Shown: positions 25,108 to 37,137 of the stretch, in pieces | How the letters are laid out: each line of letters starts with the position of its first letter | Position numbering within the stretch: position 1 is the stretch's first letter | Assembly (NCBI GenBank): GCA_964247055.1 | Contig: OZ176054.1 | Coordinates: 1,984,001-2,048,000 of the forward strand | Length of the DNA stretch: 64,000 nt | Reading direction: 5' to 3' | Source of the DNA: Paragordius varius | Taxonomy: Eukaryota; Nematomorpha | Translations under genes and position numbers: made by a program | The notes under the pieces: model-generated | Databases searched by the model: none | Seen by the model: the letters and a program-made list of their open reading frames with translations, nothing else | Told to the model about the DNA's origin: nothing

Positions 25108-27039
25108 ATGAGCGTTAAAAGTTTGAGTAAAAGCCCAACAACAGAAACGCTTAGTTCACCCCTTGATATTGACCCTTATGCCATTCCAGATCATGTGATT
25201 GGAGAAGAAATTGGTCATGGGAGCTTCGGACAGTTAAGGTATTGCACAAACCTTAACACAAGAGAAATTTTTGCTGTAAAATTGGAACCAATGAGCGCTG
25301 ATATACCCCAACTTCATCGCGAATACAAACTGTACATGAAATTCCATGATAATAATCTAAATAAGGTTGGTGTCATTTTGGATATTGCGATTAGGGTTAC
25401 CCGTATTTTTCGGTTATAACTAATAGGTATGAATGACATTAAAAATTATTTTATTTTGAATTTAACATATATTAAATGAAATATACGACAACATGTCAAT
25501 ATTATTTCAATGTGACAAAGTTTAAGTAAATAATATGTACTGTCAACTATTTGGTAATACGTTGCTATATCTATTTGAGAGATTTTTAAATTATTATATA
25601 ATATCCTCGTCTTATAACAATAGACACCTGGATTACCTATGGCATATTACTATGGTGAAGTTGGTAACAAATACAGAGTATTGGTGATGGATCTCTTAGG
25701 TCCCAACTTACATAATCTCTTTCTGCTTTGTAATAAAGTTTTTACCCTTAAAACGGTCGTTTTAATTGCTTGTCAATTATTGAAACGTATCGAGTATTTG
25801 CACAACAAGGAATACCTGTATCGAGATGTCAAACCCCAAAATTTTTTGATTGGTAGAAGATGCAATCGAACCGAAAACATGATATTTGTGGTAGATTTCG
25901 GGTTATCCAAGGAATATATAGATGAGCATGGTAAGTATCGATTTATAATTTAGTTTATATAAATCCAAAAAATTTAACTCATGAAATATACATTCAAGTA
26001 TAAATTTTTATATAAAATTAACATTATTGACATTATTTACATTCAAATAAAGTTACTGAGTAATTATATCCATTAAATGATATGTATTTATAAATCTTAA
26101 GGTGAACATATACCGTACCGTGAGAAAAAGGCACTTACTGGTACAGCACGATATATGTCAATCAGGACCCATGAAGGAATTGAACAGAGTCGCAGGGATG
26201 ATTTAGAGGGACTTGGATATCTGTTCATATACTTTCTTAAAGGCTCCTTGCCTTGGCAAAATATAAAGACCAAGAAAGACGCTAATTCCAAAGAAAAATA
26301 TAAAAAGATTGCCGAATGTAAGAAAAAAACTACCATTGAGAAGTTATGTGAAGTATGGAGCATTTTAAATTGTAATTTTAAATAAATAGCTCTAAAAGTA
26401 TAATTGATTTAAAAATTTTAGAACACTCCCAAGGAATTTACAACTTACATGAAATATGTGCGAAAACTTGAATTTCAGGACAAGCCTAACTATGAATTTT
26501 TGCAAGGCTTGTTTACAGCCATTCTTAAGCGCAATGACTGGACGGAAGATGGGTTATTTGATTGGGTGGAACAAAGAAATGCTCAACCTTCACCCATACC
26601 ATCCACCCTTTTTAACTATGCTCCCTTGCCTGAACTCAAGGAGGGTGTCCTACCCGGCTATTTTAACATAAGCAATGCCATACCCCAATACGCGAATGAA
26701 TACCAAAAGCAATATTATGCACCTAATAATTTACAAATGGCACCGCTACCAGGTGTAACAATATCACACACAGGGGTCGTTGAGGGATACGTCAACCCTG
26801 TGAGTAGTCAACAGGCGCTAGCAGCAAGCGCCAGTGGTCAAGCCTTAACTGGATTAGCAAATTTAAGTGATAAGGATAAATATGCTAACCCCTACCTTAG
26901 CCCGTACGGAGGAGGAGGGAAACCGATTGCACAATATACGCAATACTTTCCCCCCGAACTTCTAAGTTCATCCAATTCAGTTGTAGCAGAAGATTTATCT
27001 AAGAGTCCTGACAAAAAGTATGACAGAAATATTGTATAA
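25108..27039 (+). CDS. CSNK1G: casein kinase I, gamma-like, 4 exons
   Basis: Exons: 25108-25365, 25624-25930, 26102-26352, 26422-27039, giving 477 residues. The kinase domain spans about 28-320. It has a glycine loop GHGSFG, the catalytic Lys in AVKLEP (Lys58), PQLHREY typical of CK1, the catalytic loop [13 protein letters not shown] (Asp154) with Tyr in place of the usual His as in the gamma class, [11 protein letters not shown] (Asp177), and [15 protein letters not shown]...QSRRDD. The C-terminal 150 residues are low-complexity and rich in Pro, Tyr, Ala and Gly, and end DRNIV. There is no cysteine cluster for the palmitoylation that anchors vertebrate CK1 gamma, so membrane attachment is doubtful. 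A serine/threonine kinase acting on primed substrates is expected. All junctions keep phase. Confidence 0.93.
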
Positions 27040-29780
27040 TAGCACAATTCTTTTGCTAAATTTATTAAATGCGGTTTAGGGCTTATTAATTTTCGTCAGA
27101 TAAGATAACTAAAATATTTAAAATTAAAACCGTGAAAATTAATTTTTAAATTAACCTAATAAAGGAATTGTTTTATTATTTAAGGCTTTGCTCCTATAAT
27201 TATTACTAATTATTTTTGTGGCTATCCTATACAACTTAATGCCTTTGCTTAATTAATATATAATAAAGAATGCAAAAGGCTAAATATTAAGATATCGTAA
27301 AATCTTCCTTGGTATATTTATAAATAATGAACCATACAATAGAAAAGGCAAAAAAGATGGGAAATTGGGTAAAACAAAAGGGGAGAGCACACCACAATTG
27401 GCCAATAAAGATACATTCACGAACCAAATTAAAAAGATGTTCTGCATCAAAAGCAATGCATCCATATAACTTTATATTCATTTTTGTGGACTAATGATAA
27501 TCAATAGTTTAATAAATGGTGTGAAAAATTATTGCAAATTAAATAAAGGGGGCATTTGTTGTGCCATTGCCACTTCAAACTTAACGATAAATTATAATAT
27601 TTATTTATGATTTTCTCGTTAAAGTTTTATGATAAATTATTTTACAATAAAAATTAAATATATCTTAACCTACTTTTTAACACATTTTTATTGGGTATTC
27701 CTATTAAGAACCATCAAGTATCTTCAGTTACAACCGGTTTTAAATTATTATCAGTATATCCTAATCTTCCTTATGTCGTCTATGCTAACTTTGTAGCCAC
27801 AGCAATGTCAATATCAAAACACCGGGAAAAATCTATATTGTATTTAAGTTTGCTGTGAAATTTTCTAAAATTAGGCGCATTAGGATTTTTTATGGTAGAC
27901 ACATGGGTTGAAAAAACTTAATTATGATCGATGCATTAGAGTGTGAATATCCATTGTTGAGTATAAATAGATCTACATGTTTTCCAAAATATTTCTTCAA
28001 AGACACAGTTCGGGTTGCTTTTTAAACCTTGTTTATATATTCTAGGAATAAGGATTATCATGGTGCCATTGGATTTGGCCCTTACAAGTAATTTAAGAAA
28101 GTTAATTAGAATTTTGTGGCAACAGTTCCATATCAGAAATTAAAAAAATTTGCGCACATTTTGTAAAAAAATATTTTTTGATGAAAGGTAAATGAATCAT
28201 TCTAAAAAATATCACTAAAATATATCATAAACTACATATAAAAAGCCAAACAATAATTTATAAAAAATTTTAGATGTGGCTGAAAATCACATTTTTTCCC
28301 TCAAATTAATCCTTTAAATCAAGGCAAAAAGGCCTATATTGGTGGATATAAATTTTAAATATATGATAAATAGTGACATCAAAAAATTTGTGAGAAAAAA
28401 TGATATTTTTCTTAAAATTTAATTTATAGCAAAATTTAGTTGAAGCGTTCTTTATACTTTTTCGTCGATAAGAGGTATTCGATGATGCTGAACATTTCTA
28501 TCAGCTCAAAAATTTGATATATATTCCTTCATTTTAGATTTATGTTAAATATATTGTTTTTACAAAAATCCCATTGAAAACAAACGAATGTTTAAAAAAA
28601 TTTCAGCCATAACGATGTTGTGCATCCTGATATTGAAAATTTGATTATATAATAAAGCGTCTTTCTGCCGTTTTCATCCTCAAAATATTATGAAGTACGT
28701 TTCAACAAAACTTTTATATAAACTAAATTTTAAACAAAATATCCCTTTTTTCAAAAAAACTTTTTATTATAATACATAGATTATACATTTTGCTTATTTT
28801 AAGAGAACTAGCCCATGTTAGGAAGGCGTAAAGAGGACTTTCCCAGCCCCCATATATATAAATTATAAAAATATTGTTTTGCTTATATGTAGTTTGTGAT
28901 ATATAATAATATTTTTAGGAATGAGGCAAAAACGCAAATTTTGCCATCTGATAATCACCACAAAAGTATAATTATATTTCTCAAATCACTCGTAAGGGCC
29001 AAAACCAAAAGCACCAGGATTACTAAAATACATTTCTTTATCACAATATATCAGCATTGGACACAGTGTTATGATTACGGTGAAATTAATTTTTTTATTA
29101 GACAAGATAAATTAAGCGTAGACCTACTAAATAACTGGGTTTTCATATACAGAATTAAAATTGTTACGATATAAGAATGTCTATTTTAAAATTTCAAGAT
29201 TGTTGGTTCTATTAATTCTGTTTATTAGTCCATATTAGTGTCACTCACTAAATCTTAAAGGGCCGTGTACCCTATTCAGAGATATTTGACCCATTTGCAG
29301 ATATTTTTACAAATACTGATATAAATAATGGATGATTCTGAGCCATAAAAAAGGACTTTCAGGGCCTCATGCGCCTGGTAGGCCGCGGTTTGATTACCAT
29401 TGATCCATATTATATACAATAGATTTTATCAATCAAGGTTTCGTTTAAATTAGTTGTGATATTTTACATTCTATCATATTTCATAATATCAGGCATTTTT
29501 AATAATATATTTTAATGGATTTAAGGCGCTTAAAAAATATTTTTTAAAAATTTAAAGTTGTAAAACAATCATATCTCAAACTCTATGCCGTCGAAAATAT
29601 TCTGAATTTAATCGCAATAAATTTAAAATGCAAATGTTTTGACAATAAACTTTTGGTTTGTTTCAAATCCAGTATGATCACATAATAGTTGTTTTTTAAT
29701 TTATCAAATTATATTCGAGAGTATTTTAAAAAACAGACGTCCAAATAAGCATTTTCTCACCAAAACATCTGCATTACCAC
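27040..29780. other. spacer between casein kinase I and syntaxin-18 genes
   Basis: 2.7 kb of AT-rich DNA. Open frames at 27280-27481 (-) and 28896-29174 (+) show no family pattern and I do not call them genes. Words near 28797-28830 (AACTAGCCCAT) recur inverted near 51077-51090, suggesting an old dispersed repeat. A worn hAT end lies at 29381-29402. Confidence 0.45.
29381..29402. mobile_element. isolated hAT terminal repeat remnant
   Basis: GGCCGCGGTTTGATTACCAT resembles the inverse of the left end of the hAT at 22136 (CAGTGGTACTCAAACCGCGG). No partner end is visible, so only one terminus seems to survive. Confidence 0.5.
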
Positions 29781-32700
29781 ATGGGTCGAGATATTACGTC
29801 TCAGTTCAGAGTCAATATTTTAAAATATCAAAATCTTGTAAAAATAACCAATGATGTTGGTGCTGAAATGAAAGTAGCTGAAATTGACACGTCATTTAAA
29901 CAGAATTTAACTGATTTAGTATATATTTTTGACTAATTTTTAGACGCTTTTATTATTGCAATTAAAAAATTTTATCAAATCACATTCCATTTCCATAAAG
30001 TACAAAAAATATTTATATAAGAGATATCACTGCTAATGATGCAGAATCATTGGAAACTTTAGTCAATGATTCCATAGTTGTGTGCAATCAAAAGATAAAT
30101 GAGCTAAAAGAAAACAGTTGATAATAATTGTTATATATAGATGTGAATATTCCTATTCAACAAAAACAACATCGAGATATTATATGCCAGTCACTGAATA
30201 TATTCCTGAAAAGTTTAGTTGTATATATTAATTTTAGATTTGTGCAAATCTTATGTGGACAAACAAACCAAAAAAGCTCAAAATATTATGAGACAAATTG
30301 AATTGTAACATTTTGTATATCATAGGTCTAAATTACAAGCAAAACCTAAAATTACACACATATTTGATGCAAATAAATCCATCAAAAGTAATGCCTATAT
30401 ATTAATTTAATTAACAATGTTTGTTAGATAATAAAGTTAATTTATCATTTCGTTGCCTTTTGACTGAGTTTTCCACTGCAGAGCAATATTAAGTGATCGT
30501 AAAAGGTATTAAGATAGCTAAATTCAAAAATATAGCATCACATGGTTTTTAAAGCATACAAACAAATACATATCATATTTTTAAAAAATGTAAAATTCAA
30601 ACTCATAGCCGCAAATTTTTATAGATTTGTTAAATCTCTAAAAAATCTGGCAAATATAAATTGGGTTATAACCTATATCCTTTAGATATATAATTTGACA
30701 ATATGAAGTCAGGTGTTTACTTTAAACAAATTTGGGTGCTACTTAATTTTTAAACTTTTATAAAAACTTAAAAATTAAAAGCTTTTAATAAAGTATGAGA
30801 AATTAGGAAGAAGAACTTATACAAGATTAAATGTTTTGGAAGAGAAAATTCCAATATGTATCCCTCAAACAAAGTCCAAAAACAGTTTAATTTTTTGTTA
30901 ATTATCGCCAAATATTTTAGAGAAACTTTATATGCTATTTATAGGTAATTACAATACTTTGAGTAGTCCCAAAATCAGTAGAAAAGATGACCGTTCAAAT
31001 ATTACTAAAGCACCAATGAATCAAGAATATGAATTATCATATCAGTCAAACTGGGACGATGAAGGAGAAAATGAATTATCGTTTGGTGTGGCTGAATGTC
31101 AAGAAGTATTTATAGTCTTTTTGCGCAATATAGCTAAAAATAATATTTTATTGTATTAATTTCCTAAATTTTTTACTTTATAATTAAAATTTTAGTATAT
31201 TTTAATTTTATTTTTACGTTTGACAAAGATTACTTGTAGCAATCGAAATATTATAATAAATTTATATAATTTTTGCTGAATTATTCCATATATAATAATT
31301 TATGGTATTTTGTTTTACTATTAAAGTAATTTGTTAAAAGTAATTTATTATATACCATTTGCCTTTTAAGAGTGTCCTTGAACACTTAAGTTGGTCCTTG
31401 AACACTTCAAGTTGGTTCTTAAACATTTCAAATTGGTCCTTTAACTTTTTTGTTTTGTTTTAAAATTTTTCAATCAAATCGTAAATCATCCCTCTATTTT
31501 ATCGTTTAAGACCTATTTTCAATTATTTAGCATGAATTTCAAATTAATATCAACTTTTAATCATTGAAAAACACCGTACATCTTTTTTTAATTTCTAAAA
31601 TTATTTTCGATATTTATTTGACACTTAATTAAAAAATATATAAGTTTTCCGGGGTTTTATTTACAATTTTTTCATTTGTTAAATTGGAAAAAAACTAGTT
31701 GAAATAAAAAAGTGGTTTTTAATAAAAAAATTATTTTTAACTGAATAAAATATAATAACTAAAGAAAATTAGGTTAAAAAAATAATAAAATAAAAAAATA
31801 CATGCTAAAATTATGGTTAAATCAAAATTTTAAAATTTTAAGGACCAACTTGAAGTGTTCAAGGATACTCTTGAAGTGCAAATGGTATATCTATATTTTT
31901 ATTGGATAGCTGGCAACTGAAAATGAACGTTTGTATGAAGAATATACGTCTTCAATGACGGAATTACAGTAAATATTTTTGTGGATTTATACCTTTATTT
32001 AAAAAAATTTTACCTAAAAAATAGTTCTAGATAAACCTTTTTTCAAAAAAATCGGTAAGAAAACCGATCAATTTCAGGATTTCTATTTAAACCAAATGAT
32101 AGTAAATAATTTAGATTAAAATATTTTCGATTTGCTTAAATTAAACAAATTTATAAAAATTCTTGTATATCAAATTTTTTCCGTGATCTTTTTTAAATAA
32201 TTCTAAACAATTGATATGATAATTTTTGCATTAATTTCGATTATTATATTTTAAAAACTATCTATACCATTTGTAACGGTATAATTCATTTTTAGTTTAG
32301 TTATTGTATTTCCTTTCTGGAAATGATAACCCTATATAACCATGATTGATTTCATTTATAAGCGGTAATACCGATTGGCAGTCTTAGGCCGTCAACCTAA
32401 CTCTAAATTATCTATTTGGTGCGTTTAAAACAAATTTTGAATTAGTGGTTACTGTATTTAGTGTTTCGAAGATTTTTTATATTTAACTCTCTGCCTACAT
32501 TTTTGCAAAACATTTCAATTTGCCTTAATTTATTTCTTATTAAATAGATGGCTGTTGTCAAGGGATCCCTTGGCATCCCGCTGTGACGGGGTTTAGGTGT
32601 TTGATCATTGCATTGAAAGATTTTTTGTTTAACCAATCTCTGACTTTTATGTTTTTGGCCTGTAGGTCTTGAGTAATGTTATTGTCCCATGTTATTTCTG

Positions 32701-33301
32701 GACGACCAACCCTGTTTTGTTTGTTTGGCTTGACATTTTGTTTTATAATAAATTTGGCACAATGATTTCTTATATAATTCTCTAGCCAAAAGATTATTTG
32801 ATGATTAAGTACATCAAATGAAAAATTATTTTTAACATTCATATGAATTGTAACAAATCGTATTTTTTTCCGTTTACTTATAAATTATTGTTATATTTTG
32901 TTTTTTATATAATTCTAGGTCTATAGAAACGCGCATGGTCGAAATATCGCGTCTTCAAGATATACTAACTGAGAATTTGATCACACAAGTATATAACCTT
33001 ATTTTTGAAATCCATAGAGTTTTATCAATTTATCATGTTGTAAATTTTATATTAATTTGTATAGGAAGAAAGTGTAGACCGAGTAGCCATAACTACAGTT
33101 TCAACGACTGAAAATATAAAAATGGCAAATACGGAAATTATTAAGGTATATCAAACATAATAACTTACTTTTACATTGGGCCCATATTTAAATTGTATGT
33201 TTTAGGCTTTGCAACGAAAGGCTGGTTTACGGATTTGGATTCTCTTCATTATAATTGTGTTGACGCTAACTTTGCTCTTCATAGATTGGTATAATCCCTA
33301 A
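29781..33301 (+). CDS. STX18: syntaxin-18 (Qa-SNARE of ER/retrograde transport), 11 exons
   Basis: Exons: 29781-29918, 29944-29999, 30022-30116, 30141-30212, 30238-30304, 30326-30387, 30945-31105, 31910-31968, 32919-32988, 33065-33145, 33206-33301. They sum to 957 nt and 318 residues (human protein 335). The start MGRDITSQFR matches the STX18 N-terminus (MAVDITLLFR). The middle helices follow in order (LVNDSIVVCNQKINELKE, QKQHRDIICQSLNIFLK, ELSKLQAKPK). The SNARE motif runs IETRMVEISRLQDILTE onward, with the zero-layer Gln in LITQEES. A C-terminal membrane anchor, IWILFIIIVLTLTLLFIDWYNP split over the last exon, ends the protein. It should act as a tail-anchored ER t-SNARE in Golgi-to-ER fusion. 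Introns 1-5 are only 25, 22, 24, 25 and 21 nt, and without removing them the frame closes. Later introns are 60-950 nt and hold a foldback element and a LINE tail. Confidence 0.92.
29919..30325 (+). other. five consecutive micro-introns (21-25 nt) in syntaxin-18
   Basis: Introns at 29919-29943 (25 nt), 30000-30021 (22), 30117-30140 (24), 30213-30237 (25) and 30305-30325 (21). All begin GT and end AG. Four of the five contain an in-frame stop or break the frame if retained. All five restore the conserved STX18 sequence when removed. They are near the physical minimum known for spliceosomal introns in animals. Confidence 0.8.
31351..31889. mobile_element. foldback-like element, subfamily 2, in syntaxin-18 intron 7
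   Basis: It starts TATACCATTTG and ends CAAATGGTATA. The left arm has about four worn 21-bp units with the core TTGGTCCTTGAACACTTCAA, and the right arm has about two in inverse orientation. The centre is AT-rich and non-coding. The right end is 18 bp before the acceptor AG of exon 8. Confidence 0.85.
32520..32842 (-). mobile_element. LINE 3' tail fragment
   Basis: The minus strand gives VGRPEITWDNNITQDLQAKN followed by a Trp and Lys-rich helix ending near HLNP. This is the GRP-x-x-TW tail found after the reverse transcriptase domain of many LINEs. No reverse transcriptase or endonuclease is present. It is a 5'-truncated fragment in intron 8 of syntaxin-18, opposite to the gene. Confidence 0.7.
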
Positions 33302-33577
33302 CAATACGAGGCAAATCGATAGATTATATATTGTAATAAATTAATTCGTTCTTTTTGATGATAGGGCGCAATAATAAATTAATTGCAATATTTATAGTTG
33401 GTTGTTAATTTTAAAGGAATCATCTGTATTATATATTGACATATTTTTGAGCTAAATGTCCCCTGACCTTAGTTGTGAAAAAAATCAGTAATACATAGTA
33501 TCCACATGGCCCATTTAATCTTTCTTATTATATTAAATAAAATAAAAATTCTAATTTTTTTCATTGATTGCTCTTTA

Positions 33578-34645
33578 CACTTTACAACAAATTTTTCTGC
33601 CACTCAAGTTTTTTGCATTTTCTTATATCTACTATCATTTTAAGAGGAAATCTGAAATAAAAATTATAATTCCACCTAAGAATTTTGTATGATTTGATTT
33701 TTTATGATTATGCGCCTTCTTTATCAAAAAGCTAAAAAATGTTCTTTGGAAATATATCATTCGAAAGAGTAATGATAACTCTATAAAATGCATAATATTT
33801 TTACGTCGATAACTAATATTAAACATAGTAAGCGACGACCCCACGAAGCGAGAGCGTTTTTCTCAATTAATATTTTTAAAACTAATGGATGAAAATAGCT
33901 CAAACTTTGTGTAGATGGCAATAATGTTTAAAAAAAATACTCCGAGAAAGTTTTTCTGGCTAAAACATCTATTTATTGCTTTTATGTTATTCAAAACAGC
34001 CATTTTAAATTTTTTTAAAAAAATTACCATCATATCAATATAAATTATTCTCTTTGGAAGGCTTATAATTTTGAAATTTAAAAGAGACTATAAATTAAGT
34101 TTAAGGTATTCTTCATCTTTTATAACCATTATGTAATAAATTAGTTATAACCTAGGCATTTTAGTACCCACTAAGTAAAATAATTATGATATTGATAAGA
34201 TTTATTTAAACAGCAAACCAAAAGCTTATTCACAGATTTAAATATTATACTAATGTAAACCCCATAATTTAAAATAATTTATATGATTTTTACATAAGTT
34301 TGTGTTTTAAAATTTGATTTATTTGAGGATTAAAAATTTTGACGATATTAAACCAAAAACTTTTACAACAGATTAATTTAAATGACCAACTACCATTCGA
34401 AAGATTCATTTTTTGCGCTATTTCGAATGAGATAAAATATATGGCTCTATATTTAAAACTTTTAATTTAAAAATTTCGAGTTTAATGTTAAATCGGGCCA
34501 AAATATTTTGATAAAACCTAATAATAAATAATTCTTGGTTGTTAAATCATTTTTTTAATAATATACTATTAATTTATTCAAATGAAATAAATTTCAAATT
34601 AACAAAGAATGGCATTTAAAATCAGTCAAAATTTGTTGTCTAGTG
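33578..34645. mobile_element. non-autonomous element with CACTA-like ends, copy 1
   Basis: 1068 bp, flanked by TTA at 33575-33577 and 34646-34648. The left end is a worn CACTTTACAACAAATTTT and the right end is AAATTTGTTGTCTAGTG. It aligns along its whole length with 59516-60616. It has no transposase. A 3-bp duplication with CACTA ends fits the CMC/CACTA superfamily. Confidence 0.75.
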
Positions 34646-34648
34646 TTA

Positions 34649-37137
34649 TGATGGCTTTAATCTACCTGGCCTTTTTTAAATTTATATTTAAAGTAAATTT
34701 AAAAAAGGATATTTTGAAGATGTAAATCAGGTGTTATATTGAATGGGCAAATACGTTTGGTAATTGCATCCAATAAAATTTTCGGCATTCCCAGGGTAAA
34801 ATAATTAAAATTATATTAAAAAATAAACGTCATACCATTGATTCTTAAACTGCTGCCACTACCTTCGTTATTTTGTGGTAAAAGATAAATTTTTCTCTCA
34901 CATTCGCAACACAATATTATGCAATGCAAGGTGTATTCATCAACATAAACATCCAGACATTTACCTATTTATATAAATCTGTCCAAAGAAATCTTGTTCT
35001 TAACCAAATATAACTTTAATAAATCGATATTTTTATTCCCTAATTTCAAAACCGCCAGTTTAAAATCGCATAAATATTCCTGGGCCCGGCCTATAATATA
35101 ATCTAATAGGACCTGATTGGATTAAATATAAAATTTTCGACTTGTATTTTTTGAATGACGCTACTTTGATATGGAGTTTCGCGATTCGAGTGAGTTGAAT
35201 AATTTCGTTGTTACCCACATCGACGATATATTTATGAACAGCATTTGAGATTATATACTGATTTATTAATCACTCGTATAAATTTTTAATAAACTTTGGG
35301 GCGTGTTTCTGTAATTAAATTCACTGGATTTTAAACCTATAGTTTTTGAACAATGTCATTCAATTAGTATTTAGCTGTTTTACTTCCTCCCATACATATT
35401 AAAGTTTTAGGATAGATATAAACTTTGGAGTATATAATGCCAGTATAAAAATTTATAATTATATTTATATGTTTGTGCGTAAGATCTATTTTGTAGTAAG
35501 ACCAGCTTGATACAACACATTCTCTATGTGACAACTAATTTTAGGTTTACCATGTTTTATTTAGACTATCATCCGATCATACAAATGCTTAGCTACAATT
35601 ATGGAATGTAAAAATGATCAATAAGTTCAAAAAACACTGCATTAAAACTTTTAGAGCGACTCAGGCTATATAAGCTTATATTAGCTTATGCAAAATACCC
35701 CTTAATTATTTAAATGGCCCATAAGTTTCCCAATATACTTGTATGTCATCATATGCTATTTATTAAAATCTTCTAATTATACAGTAAAAATTGAAATTAT
35801 ACGGATAAAACGTAAATATAACAAATATTTTTCCAAAAACATCTGCACTTTTTTAAACTTGAATCTTTTAATTATAAGTCATTGTTTTGAATTACAAAGT
35901 ATGAAATAAAATTGTATATTGATAACATAAAATCAATTTTACGTTTAGCAATAGTAATTGTATAAATTATATGAGAAAAATTAAGGTTCGAAAAATTATG
36001 GTTGTCTTTTAAAAAAATTGTCTTATTTTTATGATTTGTCCGAGTAATTTAATTTTTACATTATTTCCATAAGGGATATGACCTATGATTGATTTGCACT
36101 TATATACTTTCATAGGTTTTCGAAAATGTTTTTATAGGTAAAACCAGAATATGCATTACCTAACTTGCTTATATAGAAAATTGCTACCATTAATTGTACA
36201 AAAAATTCTTTAAATATTAAATACATTCATTTCACAATTTAATGCACCCAAAAAAATATTTTTTGTTTATATTCAATTAAAACGGTTACTGGGTTTGGTA
36301 AAAATAATTTTCATATATTAAACAAATTATTATTACTATTTAAGAATTGCTGGTTAAATTTTCAAAGTTATTTAAAATGTTCCCTCCGACGAAGTTTAAC
36401 CCAAACGGGAAAATAATATTTTCTTTGAGTACAGGAAATGTTTTACTTAATTAGCCGCTTTATCGCAAAAAGACTCGTATGTTGTTTGTTGGGAAATTAG
36501 CCCAAATTATTAAATTGAACACAATCTTTATGTACAAACTTTTAAAATAACTTACAGTTATGGTCCGTTGCAAATTGTGTCTATAAGAGTAGTTAGATCG
36601 GATGTAAATTTAATGGTTTTTTAATAAAAACTATGACAAAACAACAAAACATTTATTCCAATAACTGAACTTTATCCTTTTTATTTAATTATTTCATGTA
36701 ATATCCGCCGCTATTTCGGTAAATTAGCTTTCTACGTCAAAGGACAAAATGTGTTAAATTGGCATAATTTACGAATCTTAAACTTTCCAGCCACAACATA
36801 TAAATGAACTTTGGTTTGAAATTAGTTAAAATATTATTTGTTTTGGTCTGATACTAGATTACGAAAAATTTAATAGATTTATATTTTTTGTAATTGGCTT
36901 AATTCCATTTTGTGTTTTGCGCCATAAAAGGTTTTAAATTGTACATTTATTTTCCCATCTATTTATCATGTCTGTTTTACATCATATTTTAGAGAGGTGA
37001 TAAAAAATGTAATAAAATTTGTTTATCATATCAATAAAGCGTATTTTTTTATTGTCTGATCTTCTACTAAAATCACTATAAATACCCACCCGAATTAAGG
37101 TGTACGTTGAAACTAAAAAACCAAATTTTAATTACGC
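34649..37137. other. AT-rich region upstream of the GPCR gene
   Basis: No exon-like signal apart from the MITE at 35780-36060. It presumably includes the receptor promoter. Confidence 0.4.
35780..36060. mobile_element. Tc1/mariner-like MITE, copy 1
   Basis: About 280 bp. The left end is TACAGTAAAAATTGAAATTA followed by TACGGA, and the right end is the inverse with a few mismatches. It aligns with 46272-46554. TA at the ends and the CAGT start suggest the Tc1/mariner group. There is no coding content. Confidence 0.7.

Noticed and set aside
27280-27481. Two overlapping hydrophobic minus-strand frames (61 and 64 residues)
   Set aside because: Overlapping frames in different phases with no family pattern. 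Likely chance in AT-rich DNA.
28896-29174. 92-residue plus-strand open frame
   Set aside because: Composition is like the surrounding non-coding DNA and no domain is recognisable.
30000-30021. A one-base frameshift in an A6 tract of syntaxin-18
   Set aside because: The stretch is equally explained by a 22-nt GT-AG intron, and four neighbouring introns have the same size and restore the frame, so a splice is the simpler reading.
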